Of a stretch of DNA of 64,000 nt, positions 16,593 to 25,126 are shown in pieces. Under the pieces are notes generated by a model. That model was not told the DNA's origin, searched no databases, and saw nothing but the letters and a program-made list of their open reading frames with translations. Position 1 is the stretch's first letter; the number at the start of each line of letters is the position of its first letter. This DNA comes from Pedococcus sp031456495 (lineage in GTDB: Bacteria; Actinomycetota; Actinomycetes; Actinomycetales; Dermatophilaceae). The DNA lies in NCBI RefSeq assembly GCF_031456495.1, contig NZ_JAVDUW010000003.1, positions 310,001 through 374,000 of the forward strand. Reading direction: 5' to 3'. The position numbers and the translations under genes were made by a program.

Positions 16593-17522
16593 ATGTCCCA
16601 CCGTGTCGACGAGATCCTGTCGTGGTACCCGGCCGACGACCCGGCGACCCTCGCGCACCTGCGCCGCATGCTCATGCAGGGCCGCACGGGTGGGTCGGGG
16701 AAGCTCGTCGTGCTGCCGGTCGACCAGGGCTTCGAGCACGGTCCCGGCCGCAGCTTCGCCGCGAACCCGGCCGGCTACGACCCGCGCTACCACGCGCGGC
16801 TCGCCCTCGACGCCGGGTGCAGCGCCCACGCCCTTCCCCTGGGTGCCGCGCGGTTGGTGGCGCCGGAGTATGCCGAGGACCTGCCCCTGATCCTCAAGTG
16901 CAACAACGCCGACGGCCTCTACGTCGGGGACGACCCCGAGCCCGCGGTCGTCGCCGGGGTGGAGGAGGCGCTGGCGCTGCGGTGCGCCGCGGTCGGCTTC
17001 ACCATCTACCCGGGGTCGGCGCACCGGAACGAGATGTACCAGCAGCTGCGCGCCCTCGCGCGGGACGCCGAGGCCGCCGGGCTGCCGCTCGTCGTCTGGT
17101 CCTACCCCCGCGGGAGCGGGGTGTCGCAGGAGGGGCGCACGGCGGTGGACGTCGTGGCATACGCCGCACACCTGGCCTGCCAGCTCGGCGCCCACGTCGT
17201 CAAGGTCAAGCCGCCGACCGAGCACATCGAGTCGCAGGCCGCTCGCGTCGCCCTGGAGAAGGCGGGGGTCCCGCTCGCCACGCTCGCGGACCGGGTGCGC
17301 CACGTTCTGCAGTCCGCGTTCGACGGCCACCGCATCGTCATCTTCTCCGGCGGCGCCGCGAAGGAGACCGCGGCCGTGCTCGAGGAGAACCGGCAGACCG
17401 CGATGGGCGGGGGGTTCGGGACGATCATGGGCCGCAACTCCTTCCAGCGGCCGCACGACGAGGCGGTGCACCTGCTCAACAACGTCATGGACATCCACCT
17501 CGCGCAGGTGCCGGTGGGCTGA
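16593..17522 (+). CDS. fbaB: Class I fructose-bisphosphate aldolase (archaeal/DhnA type)
   Basis: 309 residues. LVVLPVDQGFEHGPGRSF near the N-terminus and the Schiff-base lysine strand HVVKVKPPTEH (about residues 208-218) identify the FbaB/DhnA family; IVIFSGGAAKE is the phosphate-binding loop. Cleaves fructose-1,6-bisphosphate reversibly without metal. Translation is preceded by GAGGAG. Placed before box 5 and hsp20; likely induced with the lipoprotein gene. Confidence 0.93.
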   Translation: MSHRVDEILSWYPADDPATLAHLRRMLMQGRTGGSGKLVVLPVDQGFEHGPGRSFAANPAGYDPRYHARLALDAGCSAHALPLGAARLVAPEYAEDLPLILKCNNADGLYVGDDPEPAVVAGVEEALALRCAAVGFTIYPGSAHRNEMYQQLRALARDAEAAGLPLVVWSYPRGSGVSQEGRTAVDVVAYAAHLACQLGAHVVKVKPPTEHIESQAARVALEKAGVPLATLADRVRHVLQSAFDGHRIVIFSGGAAKETAAVLEENRQTAMGGGFGTIMGRNSFQRPHDEAVHLLNNVMDIHLAQVPVG

Positions 17523-17532
17523 CCCCCCGGTG

Positions 17533-17546
17533 GGGACCTTGGCCCC
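17533..17546. promoter_or_regulatory. DosR-like box 5
   Basis: GGGACCTTGGCCCC, 72 bp upstream of the hsp20 ATG. Confidence 0.75.
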
Positions 17547-17617
17547 TGCCCGCCGCCGGGTGCCCCGACAACGGTGGAAGGACGGCACGACCCTCGTGCC
17601 GGGAAGGAAGTACCGCC

Positions 17618-18055
17618 ATGACCACACTTGCCCGCCGTTCGACCGGCTCGATGATGTCCGAGCTCCTGGACTGGTTGGACCAGGGATCCCCGGCAGGGGT
17701 GCGGGGTCTCGGGCTGGCGCCCTACGTGCGGGTGGAGGACTACACGGAGGACGACACGTACGTGCTGCGCGCCGAGATGCCGGGCATCGACCCCGACAAG
17801 GACGTGACGCTGGACATCGACGAGGACGTCCTCACCATCCGCGGTGAGCGCCGCGAGGAGCAGAAGGACAAGAGCCACCACGAGTTCCACTACGGCGCCT
17901 TCACGCGCAGCATCCGGCTGCCCCGTGACGTCGACCCGCGCGAGGTCACCGCGACGTACGCGGACGGCGTGCTCGAGGTCCGGGTGCCGACGCACCACCC
18001 CGACCACAAGCCCGTCTCGATCCCGGTGCAGCGCGCCGAGAAGACCACGGACTGA
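17618..18055 (+). CDS. Hsp20/alpha-crystallin small heat-shock protein
   Basis: 145 residues, ATG at 17618 after GGGAAGGAAG. The alpha-crystallin domain covers about residues 38-130 (YVLRAEMPGIDPDKDVTLDI, LTIRGERREE, YGAFTRSIRLP, ATYADGVLEVRVP) with a basic tail. ATP-independent chaperone that oligomerises. The M. tuberculosis counterpart HspX (Rv2031c) is the hallmark DosR target; here too a box stands right upstream. Nine bases separate it from the P-type ATPase gene. Confidence 0.95.
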   Translation: MTTLARRSTGSMMSELLDWLDQGSPAGVRGLGLAPYVRVEDYTEDDTYVLRAEMPGIDPDKDVTLDIDEDVLTIRGERREEQKDKSHHEFHYGAFTRSIRLPRDVDPREVTATYADGVLEVRVPTHHPDHKPVSIPVQRAEKTTD

Positions 18056-18064
18056 CGACCGACG

Positions 18065-20626
18065 GTGCAGCAGCCGGCCGCGGGCGGGTCAGGGTGGGGC
18101 GCCGGGGTGGCGCCCCACCCGCTGTCGCGTGGGCTGGACGAGGCCGAGGCCACCACCCGGCTCGGCCGCGTCGGTCCCAACGCCCTGCCCCCGCCGCGCC
18201 GCCCGTCGGTGGGCCGGCTGGCGCTGACGTCGCTGCGCGAGCCGCTCGTCCTCGTGCTGCTCGCGGCGATGGTGCTGACGACCCTGAGCCGGGACGTCAC
18301 CGACACCCTCGTCATCGTCCTGGTCGTCATCGTCAACAGCGCCATCGGGATCCGCGAGCAGCTGCGGGCCGCGGCGGACGTCGAGGCGCTGCGCTCGCTG
18401 GTCCCCGTCCACGCGTCGGTGGTGCGCTCGGGGGTCGAGCGGGTCGTGCCCGCCGCCGACCTCGTTCCCGGTGACCTGGTCCGCCTGCGGGCCGGGGACC
18501 TCGTGCCTGCGGATGCCGTCCTCGTCGAGGGCGTGGGGCTGCGGGTCGACGAGTCCGTCGTCACCGGCGAGTCGCTCGACGTCGGCAGGCAGCCGGCGCC
18601 GGACCCCGGGCCCGTGGAGGAGCCGGGCACGCCGCCCGAGGAGGCGATGCTGCGCTCGGGAACCGTGGTGGTCCACGGCCGCGGCACCGCACGCGTGGTC
18701 GCGACCGGGCCGCGCAGCACGGTCGGCCGGATCGCCGCGCTCGCCTCGGGACCCGCGCACGCCTCGCCCCTGCAGCGGCGGATGGCCGGCCTCTCGCGCC
18801 AGCTCGCCGTCGTCGCGGTCGCGCTGAGCGCCGTGTACCTCGTCGTGGGGGTGGCGGCGGGGCAGCCGCTGCGGCTCGTCGTCCTGGCCGCGGTCGCCCT
18901 CGTCGTCGCGGCGGTCCCCGAGTCGCTGCCCCTCGTCGTCACCGTCACCCTCGCCCTCGCGGCCCGGCGGATGGCCAGGCACCAGGCGGTGGCTCGCTCG
19001 CTCGACGCGGTGGAGACCCTCGGCGCGGTGACCCTCCTGGCGACCGACAAGACGGGCACGCTCACCCACGGGCGGCTCAGCGTCACGCGCGGCTGGGTAC
19101 CGGCGTCGGGGACGCTGGAGCACCTCGCCGACCTGGCCGTGCTGTGCAACGACGCCTCGCTCGACCCCTCGACCGGGACGCCGGTCGGGAACCCCGTCGA
19201 CGCGGCGCTGCTCACGTGGGCCGGCGAGCAGGGTCGCCCGACCAGACCCGGCGAGGGCCGGGCCCGCGTGGGGGAGACGCCGTTCGACAGCACCCGCAAG
19301 CACATGACGACGCACCACCGCGGTCCTGGCGGCAGCGAGCTCACGGTGCGCAAGGGAGCGCCGGAGGTCCTGCTCGGTCCGGCGCCCCAGGCCGGCGCCC
19401 GGGCCCCGTTGCCCGTCGCGGACGACGAGGGCGACCCGGCGCCCGTGGCCGGGGACGGCGAGCGGGCCGAGGCGCTGGCCGTCGCAGCGGAGTGGGCCGC
19501 GGCCGGCAGCCGGGTCCTGGCGGTGACGGTCTCCGTGGAGGGCGGACCGCCCGCCGTGGCCGGCCTGCTCGCCCTCGCCGACCGGGTCCGCGACGCGTCC
19601 CGGCGCACCGTCGAGCAGTGCCGCGCCGCCGGCATACGCCTCGTGCTGGTGACCGGGGACCACCCCGGGACCGCCACCGCCGTCGCGACCGAGGTGGGCC
19701 TGCGGGAGGCAACCGCCACCGGGGACGTGGTCGCCATGGACGGCGGGCCGGTGCAGGAGGCGGACGCGCGGGCCACGGTGGTGGCGCGGGCGCGGCCGGA
19801 GGACAAGAGCACGCTGGTGGAGCTGTGGCAGGCCGGTGGCGAGGTCGTCGCCATGACCGGGGACGGCGTCAACGACGCACCCGCCCTGCGCCGCGCGGAC
19901 ATCGGGGTGGCGATGGGCGGTCGCGGGACCGACGTGGCGCGGCAGGCCGCCGACCTCGTCCTCACCGACGACCACCTCGAGACCGTGGTGACCGCCGTCC
20001 GCGAGGGACGCCGGGTCTTCACGAACATCCGCCGGTTCCTGCTCTACGGGCTGTCGGGCGGCGGCTCGGAGCTCGTCCTCATGCTCGCCGGCCCGCTCGC
20101 CGGGGTGCCCGTCCCGCTGCTGCCGGCCCAGATCCTGTGGGTCAACCTGCTGACGCACTCCTTCGCCGGGGCCGGTCTCGGCACCCAGCCGGTCGAGCCG
20201 GGGACGATGGACCGGCCACCACGACCGCCCGGGCAGGCGGTCCTCGGGGCCGGGCTGTGGTGGCGCGTGGTGCTGCTGGCGACCTGGCTGGGGCTGGCCA
20301 GCCTCGCGGCATCGCTGCTGGTCGGGGGCGAGGAGGCCCGGTCCGTCGCGCTGCTCTGCGTGGGTTCGGGACAGCTCGCCGTCGCGTGGGCGGCCCGGGC
20401 CGGGCGGACCGGCGACGGCTGGGTGGCCCGGTGGCGCGACGAGCTCGGGACCCTCGCGGCCGGTCTGGTCGCGGCGGCCGCCCTGCTGGCGGCGTCGGTC
20501 CTCGTGCCGCCGCTGCGCGAGCTGCTCGACACCCGCGACCTGGGTCCCGGTCCGTGGCTGGCGGTCGGGGTGGTTGCGCTCGCGTCGTACGTCGTCGCGC
20601 GGGTTGTCGCCCCGCGCACGTGGTGA
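18065..20626 (+). CDS. P-type cation-transporting ATPase (P2 type, CtpF-like)
   Basis: 853 residues from a GTG nine bases after hsp20. N-terminal cation-ATPase domain (LSRGLDEAEATTRLGRVGPN), TGES loop near residue 166, M4 motif VAAVPESLPLVV, phosphorylation site DKTGTLT (Asp328), hinge TGDGVNDAP (near 598) and C-terminal spans with NLLTHSF. PESLPLV in place of PEGLP and the absence of Cys-Pro-Cys exclude heavy-metal pumps; Ca2+, Mn2+ or monovalent transport is plausible. Operonic with hsp20. Resembles mycobacterial CtpF, a DosR target. Confidence 0.9.
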   Translation: MQQPAAGGSGWGAGVAPHPLSRGLDEAEATTRLGRVGPNALPPPRRPSVGRLALTSLREPLVLVLLAAMVLTTLSRDVTDTLVIVLVVIVNSAIGIREQLRAAADVEALRSLVPVHASVVRSGVERVVPAADLVPGDLVRLRAGDLVPADAVLVEGVGLRVDESVVTGESLDVGRQPAPDPGPVEEPGTPPEEAMLRSGTVVVHGRGTARVVATGPRSTVGRIAALASGPAHASPLQRRMAGLSRQLAVVAVALSAVYLVVGVAAGQPLRLVVLAAVALVVAAVPESLPLVVTVTLALAARRMARHQAVARSLDAVETLGAVTLLATDKTGTLTHGRLSVTRGWVPASGTLEHLADLAVLCNDASLDPSTGTPVGNPVDAALLTWAGEQGRPTRPGEGRARVGETPFDSTRKHMTTHHRGPGGSELTVRKGAPEVLLGPAPQAGARAPLPVADDEGDPAPVAGDGERAEALAVAAEWAAAGSRVLAVTVSVEGGPPAVAGLLALADRVRDASRRTVEQCRAAGIRLVLVTGDHPGTATAVATEVGLREATATGDVVAMDGGPVQEADARATVVARARPEDKSTLVELWQAGGEVVAMTGDGVNDAPALRRADIGVAMGGRGTDVARQAADLVLTDDHLETVVTAVREGRRVFTNIRRFLLYGLSGGGSELVLMLAGPLAGVPVPLLPAQILWVNLLTHSFAGAGLGTQPVEPGTMDRPPRPPGQAVLGAGLWWRVVLLATWLGLASLAASLLVGGEEARSVALLCVGSGQLAVAWAARAGRTGDGWVARWRDELGTLAAGLVAAAALLAASVLVPPLRELLDTRDLGPGPWLAVGVVALASYVVARVVAPRTW

Positions 20627-20695
20627 CGGACGCCGGCGGAGCAGGGCGGCACCGGATGTCCCCGGACGCGCCGGGCACGCTGGGTCGTGGCCGGG

Positions 20696-20863
20696 CTACG
20701 AGGCGCGCAGGCGGTGGCCGGAGCCGGCAGGGTGGTCGCGGCCGAACTCGTGCGCGAGGATCCGACTGGCCTGGCGGGGCGTGATCAGCTCGAGCCGGAC
20801 CCACCCCTCGAGGTGGCGCTCGAGTGCGATGACGGGGATCTGCTCGCCGTGCGGTGTACCCAT
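20696..20863 (-). CDS. Small conserved-looking protein, 55 aa
   Basis: ATG at 20863, stop TAG at 20696-20698. Starts MGTPHGEQIPVIALERHLEG and contains RLELITPRQASRILAHEFG, a helix-turn-helix-like stretch, then a short basic tail. No family recognised. A DosR-like box 36 bp upstream (20899-20912), a start aligned with it and codon use typical of the region support a real gene. Convergent with the P-type ATPase. Confidence 0.6.
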   Translation of the reverse strand: MGTPHGEQIPVIALERHLEGWVRLELITPRQASRILAHEFGRDHPAGSGHRLRAS

Positions 20864-20898
20864 GTCGGAAGGGTCCCGGGGCGCCCGCTGCCCGCACA

Positions 20899-20912
20899 GG
20901 GACCTAGGGCCT
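20899..20912. promoter_or_regulatory. DosR-like box 6
   Basis: GGGACCTAGGGCCT, 36 bp upstream of the 55-aa gene. Confidence 0.65.
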
Positions 20913-20950
20913 GTCGGCCTCCGCCTGCGTGCCGCGGGCGACCGCAGGGG

Positions 20951-21454
20951 TCAGCCGGAGGCGGCGAGGGCCGCGTCGCCCGCGGCGAGCGTCGGCAGCA
21001 CGACGACCGTCCGCGGCACGGGGACGTCGGGGGTGTCGAGGTAAACCTCCCACGCGTCGCCGGCCGGCGTGAGGTGGTGCTCCGCGGCATACGCGTGCAG
21101 CGCCTCGTGCGCCAGGCGGCTCTGGGCGTACGCGCCCCGGTGCGTCGTGCGCAGGGCCGTGCCGCCCGGCAGGTGCGAGACCTTGACCTCCCCCTGGCCC
21201 AGGGCCATGCCACTGACGGGGAAGCCGGCCTCCACCTCCAGCGTGCCGTCGTCCTCGGGGTGCACCCGCGCGAACGGCGGCCCCGCGATGTGCATCCCGT
21301 CGCTGCCGGCCACCCGCGCGACGCGGGCGAACGCCTCCTGCATGAAGGTGGCCACCTGGCCTCCTGCCACGGTGCCGTGCAGCACCAGGGTGGGCTCGTC
21401 GTGCAGCGTCACGGTCTCGACCTGGTAGCCGGACGTCGTCGTCTCACTGGTCAT
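20951..21454 (-). CDS. GyrI-like/effector-binding-domain protein
   Basis: 167 residues. Pattern TSGYQVETVTLHDEPTLVLHG...GMHIAGPPFARVHPEDDGTLEVEAGFPV...VKVSHLPGGTALRTTHRGAYAQ...WEVYLDTP is that of stand-alone GyrI/SOUL-type domains (the ligand-binding part of AraC-type regulators such as Rob/BmrR). No DNA-binding domain. Could bind small hydrophobic ligands. RBS GAGGAC before ATG. Lies 12 bp behind the 131-aa gene, likely in the same transcript from box 7. Confidence 0.8.
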   Translation of the reverse strand: MTSETTTSGYQVETVTLHDEPTLVLHGTVAGGQVATFMQEAFARVARVAGSDGMHIAGPPFARVHPEDDGTLEVEAGFPVSGMALGQGEVKVSHLPGGTALRTTHRGAYAQSRLAHEALHAYAAEHHLTPAGDAWEVYLDTPDVPVPRTVVVLPTLAAGDAALAASG

Positions 21455-21466
21455 GGCATGTCCTCG

Positions 21467-21862
21467 TCACCACGGTGGGGGCGGCCACGCCGCCGACGGG
21501 CGACGGCCCGTCGCGTGCTGGCCGGGGCGGCGCAGGTGGCGCCGGCGCTGCAGTTCACGGGAGATCGCGGCCTCGTCGCGCAGGAGCACCTGCCGTTCGG
21601 CGGGCGCCTGCTGGCCCGGCATCGGCATCCCCGCGCCGAGCGCATGACGGCCGGCCACGCGACGGACGGAGCCGCGCTTCGCCGGCCTCGAACCGGCGGA
21701 CGAGCCCGGCGAGGACAGCCGGTCAGCGGCGGGCACCGGGTCACGCAGCGCCTCCTCGCAGGCGGCCAGGCGCTGCAGCAGCTCGCGCACCGAAAGGTGC
21801 GTCAGGCCGTCCCCGGTGGGGTCGGCCGTGGGGGTCCGCGATGTCATCGACGTCTGCGGCAT
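21467..21862 (-). CDS. Hypothetical protein, 131 aa
   Basis: ATG at 21862 after GGGAGCAGG. N-terminal 45 residues (LTHLSVRELLQRLAACEEALRDPV) look like a regular helix; the rest is Arg/Pro/Gln-rich and probably disordered. No family recognised. A DosR-like box lies exactly 74 bp upstream of the ATG, the same spacing as for three other genes here, which is the main argument for this start and gene. Confidence 0.5.
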   Translation of the reverse strand: MPQTSMTSRTPTADPTGDGLTHLSVRELLQRLAACEEALRDPVPAADRLSSPGSSAGSRPAKRGSVRRVAGRHALGAGMPMPGQQAPAERQVLLRDEAAISRELQRRRHLRRPGQHATGRRPSAAWPPPPW

Positions 21863-21935
21863 TCCTGCTCCCTCGTTCTGGTGCGGGATTTCCGCACCCG
21901 AGGTCGAGTCAACCCGCGGTCCGCGGCGGCGCTCA

Positions 21936-21949
21936 GGGTCATTGGTCCC
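21936..21949. promoter_or_regulatory. DosR-like box 7
   Basis: GGGTCATTGGTCCC (reverse GGGACCAATGACCC), 74 bp upstream of the 131-aa gene start. The plus-strand 45-aa gene begins 145 bp on the other side. Confidence 0.65.
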
Positions 21950-22093
21950 GGGGCGGGCACGAAACTCGGCCGTTCGGCTGGTATCACCGCGCGACACGCC
22001 GCCGGACGCCGCGGCCCGGTTGCCGGTCGGTGCCGCCTGGCCGACGTTGGGAGCACGGGCGTGCTGGCGCCCTCGACGCCCGGGAGGGGGAGT

Positions 22094-22231
22094 GTGGTGG
22101 AGGAGGGGCGTCCGGACGAGCGACGGCTGAGCCACGCCGAGATGGAGGAGCTGCTCGAGATCCTCCTCGGCGGCGGCTGGTCGCGCCTGGGCGGCGACGC
22201 GCTGGACTGGTCCGACCTCGACGAGCACTGA
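22094..22231 (+). CDS. Small acidic protein, 45 aa
   Basis: GTG start (a second GTG follows) behind the strong GGGAGGGGGAG ribosome site. The sequence RRLSHAEMEELLEILLGGGW with a DWSDLDEH end is amphipathic and acidic. No family recognised. Box 8 begins 13 bp after its stop. Plausible regulatory or inhibitor-type small protein, function unknown. Confidence 0.45.
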   Translation: MVEEGRPDERRLSHAEMEELLEILLGGGWSRLGGDALDWSDLDEH

Positions 22232-22243
22232 GGCGGCGGCCGC

Positions 22244-22257
22244 GGGACCTGGGTCCT
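22244..22257. promoter_or_regulatory. DosR-like box 8
   Basis: GGGACCTGGGTCCT, 82 bp upstream of the alcohol dehydrogenase ATG at 22339. Confidence 0.65.
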
Positions 22258-22338
22258 GGCGCCCGCATGATCCGTCGTGCTGGAGTGGGGCACGGGCCCG
22301 CGCACGCCAGGAGCCCGGGGACGGGAGAGGGGCTGCGG

Positions 22339-23376
22339 ATGAGGGCTTGGGAGGTCACCGGCCGGGGAGGCGCGCCGGGACGGCTGCGCCTGGCCGAGCG
22401 CCGCGTCCCGGAGCCTGCGCCCGGCGAGGTGCTCGTGCGCGTCGAGGCGTGCGGGGTCTGCCGGACCGACCTGCACGTCGCCGACGGCGACCTCGCGCCG
22501 CACCGTCCGCGCGTCGTCCCGGGGCACGAGGTGGTCGGCACCGTCGTCGCCCCGGAGTCGGGCGGCCGCTTCCGGGCGGGAGACCGTGTGGGGGTCGCGT
22601 GGCTGCGGCACACCTGCGGCGAGTGCCGCTGGTGCCGCAGCGGCGCGGAGAACCTCTGCCCCCGAGCGGAGTTCACCGGCTGGGACCACGACGGCGGGTA
22701 TGCCGAGTACGTGGTGGCGCCGTCCGCGTTCGCCTACCGCGTGCCCGACTCCCTGCCCGCCGAGCAGGCCGCACCGCTGCTGTGTGCGGGCATCATCGGG
22801 TACCGCGCGCTGCGCCGGGCGGCGCTGCCCCCGGGTGGGCGCCTCGGGCTCTACGGGTTCGGCGCGAGCGCCCACCTCACGGCGCAGGTGGCCCTGGCCC
22901 AGGGGGCCGAGGTGCACGTCCTCACCCGCGGCGCTCGGGCCCGGCTCATGGCACTCGAGCTCGGCGCGTCGTCGGCGGGCGACGCGTACGACGCGCCCCC
23001 CGTCCCGCTGGACGCGGCCATCGTCTTCGCCCCGGTCGGCGACCTCGTGCCGGTCGCCCTCGAGGCGCTGGACCGTGGGGGCTCCCTGGTGCTGGCCGGC
23101 ATCCACCTGAGCGACGTGCCGGTCCTGGACTACCAGCGGCACCTGTTCCTGGAGAAGCGGCTCACGACGGTCACCGCCAACACGCGGGCGGACGGCGAGG
23201 AGCTCATGCGGCTCGCCGGACGGCTGCAGGTGCGGGCGCAGGTGACGAGCTACCCCTTCGAGCAGGCGGACACGGCGCTGGACGACCTCGCGACGGGCCG
23301 TCTCACCGGCGTCGCCGTGCTGACGGGCTGGTCGGACGAGGCGAGGGTGACCCGCGAACGCCTCGCGCGCGGATGA
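22339..23376 (+). CDS. Zinc-dependent alcohol dehydrogenase
   Basis: 345 residues. Catalytic zinc ligands in ACGVCRTDLH and GHEVVG; structural zinc by the four Cys of CGECRWCRSGAENLC; cofactor loop LYGFGASAHLTAQVA (GxGxxA type). This subgroup (AdhA/AdhP-like, with WLRHTCGECRWC) oxidises primary alcohols or reduces aldehydes with NAD(H). GAGAGGGG precedes the ATG. Second MDR enzyme is at 34125; both follow DosR-like boxes, which suggests a role in fermentative redox balance. Confidence 0.92.
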   Translation: MRAWEVTGRGGAPGRLRLAERRVPEPAPGEVLVRVEACGVCRTDLHVADGDLAPHRPRVVPGHEVVGTVVAPESGGRFRAGDRVGVAWLRHTCGECRWCRSGAENLCPRAEFTGWDHDGGYAEYVVAPSAFAYRVPDSLPAEQAAPLLCAGIIGYRALRRAALPPGGRLGLYGFGASAHLTAQVALAQGAEVHVLTRGARARLMALELGASSAGDAYDAPPVPLDAAIVFAPVGDLVPVALEALDRGGSLVLAGIHLSDVPVLDYQRHLFLEKRLTTVTANTRADGEELMRLAGRLQVRAQVTSYPFEQADTALDDLATGRLTGVAVLTGWSDEARVTRERLARG

Positions 23377-23405
23377 GCGCCCGGCGCGCTGGGAACCCGG
23401 CGGTG

Positions 23406-23458
23406 AACCTGGCCGCCGTGCCCGCGGAACCCGGCCGCCGTGCCTGCGGAACCCGGCC
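23406..23458. repeat. 22-bp direct repeats downstream of the alcohol dehydrogenase
   Basis: Two full copies (23406-23427 and 23428-23449; core GGCCGCCGTGCC(C/T)GCGG) and the start of a third. Lies in the 150-bp gap between convergent genes; no coding seen. Confidence 0.75.
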
Positions 23459-23526
23459 CGCGCGGGGCGCGCGGGGACGCTGGACACCGCGGCATACCCG
23501 GCATGTTGGCGCTGCGGCGCCGGCGC

Positions 23527-23853
23527 TCAGTGGTGCCGCAGCGACACCTCGTGCTCGCCCGTGACCTGGGCGATGTCGGCGGTCGCCCGCTCGAGCAGGC
23601 GATCGGCCAGGGCGCGCAATGCGCGGGCCGCGGCCACCTCGTCGCCGATCTCGCGGTCCGGCAGGTCGCCGGCCCGGCACACGGCGCGCCCGGTCGCGTC
23701 GAGCTCGCGGCCCGGGTTGGTGCGCAGCACGGCACGGGCCCACGTCCGGTCCCCGCGCTCGGAGATGGCGACCCGCACGAGCCAGTAGCGCATCGTGGCC
23801 GGGCCGCTGTCGTCGGCTGTGGGCACCGGTGTGGCGGCGGTCTCGGGCGTCAT
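23527..23853 (-). CDS. DUF1876 protein (Rv1738-like)
   Basis: 108 residues; ATG overlaps the USP stop (ATGA). After a variable 20-residue start: RYWLVRVAISERGDRTWARAVL, then REIGDEVAAARALRALADRLLERATADI and an EVSLRHH end. This is the DUF1876 pattern; Rv1738 of M. tuberculosis, a strong DosR target, has a fold like hibernation-promoting factors, suggesting ribosome binding. Last gene of a 2TM-USP-DUF1876 operon. A second copy is at 27892. Confidence 0.88.
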   Translation of the reverse strand: MTPETAATPVPTADDSGPATMRYWLVRVAISERGDRTWARAVLRTNPGRELDATGRAVCRAGDLPDREIGDEVAAARALRALADRLLERATADIAQVTGEHEVSLRHH

Positions 23854-24761
23854 GACCCGTCCTCCGGCTGCCCGTCCTCCGGCCGCCCGTCCTCCGGTCG
23901 CACGACCATGACGGGGCAGTGCGCGTGGTGCAGCACGCCCTGGCTCACCGACCCCAGCAGCAGCCCGCGGAACCCTCCGCGGCCACGGGTGCCGACGACG
24001 ACCAGCTCGGCATCGCGCGAGGCGTCGGCGAGGGCCTCGACCGGGTGCGCGTTGAGGACGACGGTCCGCACCGGCACCTGCGGGTACTTCTCGGCCCACC
24101 CGGCGACGGCCTGCGCCGCGAGGGCCGACTCCGACTCGGCGATCCGCTCGCGTGCCTCGTCGGACTCCAGCATGGTCATGCCGGTGTCGGCCAGCTCGAT
24201 CGACCAGGTGTGCACCACCGTCAGCGGGGCGCCGCGCGAGTCGGCCTCGCGGAAGGCCTCGCCGATGGCCGCGGTGCTGAGCTCCGAGCCGTCCGACCCC
24301 ACGACGACCCCCGACGGGGCGGAGCTGGTGGCGGGCAGCTCACGCACGACGACCGCGGGGCAGTGGGCCCGGGCGGCCACGTCGACCGACGTCGACCCGA
24401 GGAAGGCGCTCGCGACCGTGCCACGGCCCCGTGCCCCCACCACGACGAGCCGCGCGTCCCTGGACGCGTCGACGAGCAGCATCCCCGGGCTGCCGATCCC
24501 GGTGGCGGTCGTGACCTGCGTGCCGGGGGAGACGCCGTGGATGCGCTGGCGCGCGGCGTGCAGGATGCGCTGGGCCACCGCGTCGGAGGCCTCCATGAGG
24601 GGCTCGATGTGGGGTCCCTGGACCGGTACCTGGCGGCCGTGCACGAGCATGATGCCGCACCCCTCCCGGACGGCCTCCTCGAGGGCCCAGTCGAGGGCGC
24701 TGCGGGTGTACGTGGCTCCGTCGACCCCGACGACGATGGGGCGGCCGGTGGGTGTGGTCAT
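23850..24761 (-). CDS. Tandem-domain universal stress protein
   Basis: 303 residues, two Usp domains (IVVGVDGATYTRSALDWAL... and VVVGSDGSELSTAAIGEA...), each with the ATP-loop G-2x-G-9x-G-S/T (VVGARGRGTVASAFLGSTS; VVGTRGRGGFRGLLLGSVS). Ends in a PEDG repeat encoded by three 15-bp units (23857-23901). Start overlaps the 2TM gene stop. Driven with its neighbours from box 9. Confidence 0.93.
   Translation of the reverse strand: MTTPTGRPIVVGVDGATYTRSALDWALEEAVREGCGIMLVHGRQVPVQGPHIEPLMEASDAVAQRILHAARQRIHGVSPGTQVTTATGIGSPGMLLVDASRDARLVVVGARGRGTVASAFLGSTSVDVAARAHCPAVVVRELPATSSAPSGVVVGSDGSELSTAAIGEAFREADSRGAPLTVVHTWSIELADTGMTMLESDEARERIAESESALAAQAVAGWAEKYPQVPVRTVVLNAHPVEALADASRDAELVVVGTRGRGGFRGLLLGSVSQGVLHHAHCPVMVVRPEDGRPEDGQPEDGS
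23857..23901. repeat. Three 15-bp tandem repeats in the USP 3' end
   Basis: Unit CCGTCCTCCGGCTGC and two variants, in frame, encoding the acidic PEDG tail. Confidence 0.85.
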
Positions 24762-25078
24762 GGGGTTCCTCCCGGGTGCTCGCGTCGGCGCAGGCGCTCC
24801 ATCTCGGCCTGCACCCGCTCGGGTCCCGGCTCGGGCCACAGGACGTCCCAGGCGTTGAACACCAGGCCGATCCCCCACCCGAGCAGGATGAATACCGGCC
24901 AGAAGAACCCGGCGCCGGTGACGAACCAGATGGTGATGAGCAGGCCGTTGACCATGACGTACGACAGGACGTGCGCCATCAGCCCCCGCTTGTCCTTGAG
25001 CCGCTTGAGCGCCCGCTCCCGCAGCTCGGTGTCCTCCGTCGTGTCCTGACCCATCGGTGTGCGCACGTGGTCTGACAT
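24758..25078 (-). CDS. Small 2TM-domain membrane protein
   Basis: 106 residues. Cytoplasmic charged start (ELRERALKRLKDKRGLMAHV), two membrane spans (SYVMVNGLLITIWFVTGAG and FWPVFILLGWGIGLVFNAWD) and a short basic tail: the 2TM domain often fused to kinases or found alone in actinobacteria. I chose ATG 25078 because GGGAG stands 10 bases upstream; an ATG three codons earlier is too close to it. First gene of the operon behind box 9. Confidence 0.85.
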   Translation of the reverse strand: MSDHVRTPMGQDTTEDTELRERALKRLKDKRGLMAHVLSYVMVNGLLITIWFVTGAGFFWPVFILLGWGIGLVFNAWDVLWPEPGPERVQAEMERLRRREHPGGTP

Positions 25079-25126
25079 CCGGACCATCTCCCTTCCCGTT
25101 CTCCAGCATCGGCCCGCAGGACGGCC

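Noticed and set aside
23406..23458. 22-bp repeats as a CRISPR array
   Set aside because: Copies are directly adjacent without spacers and only two are complete.
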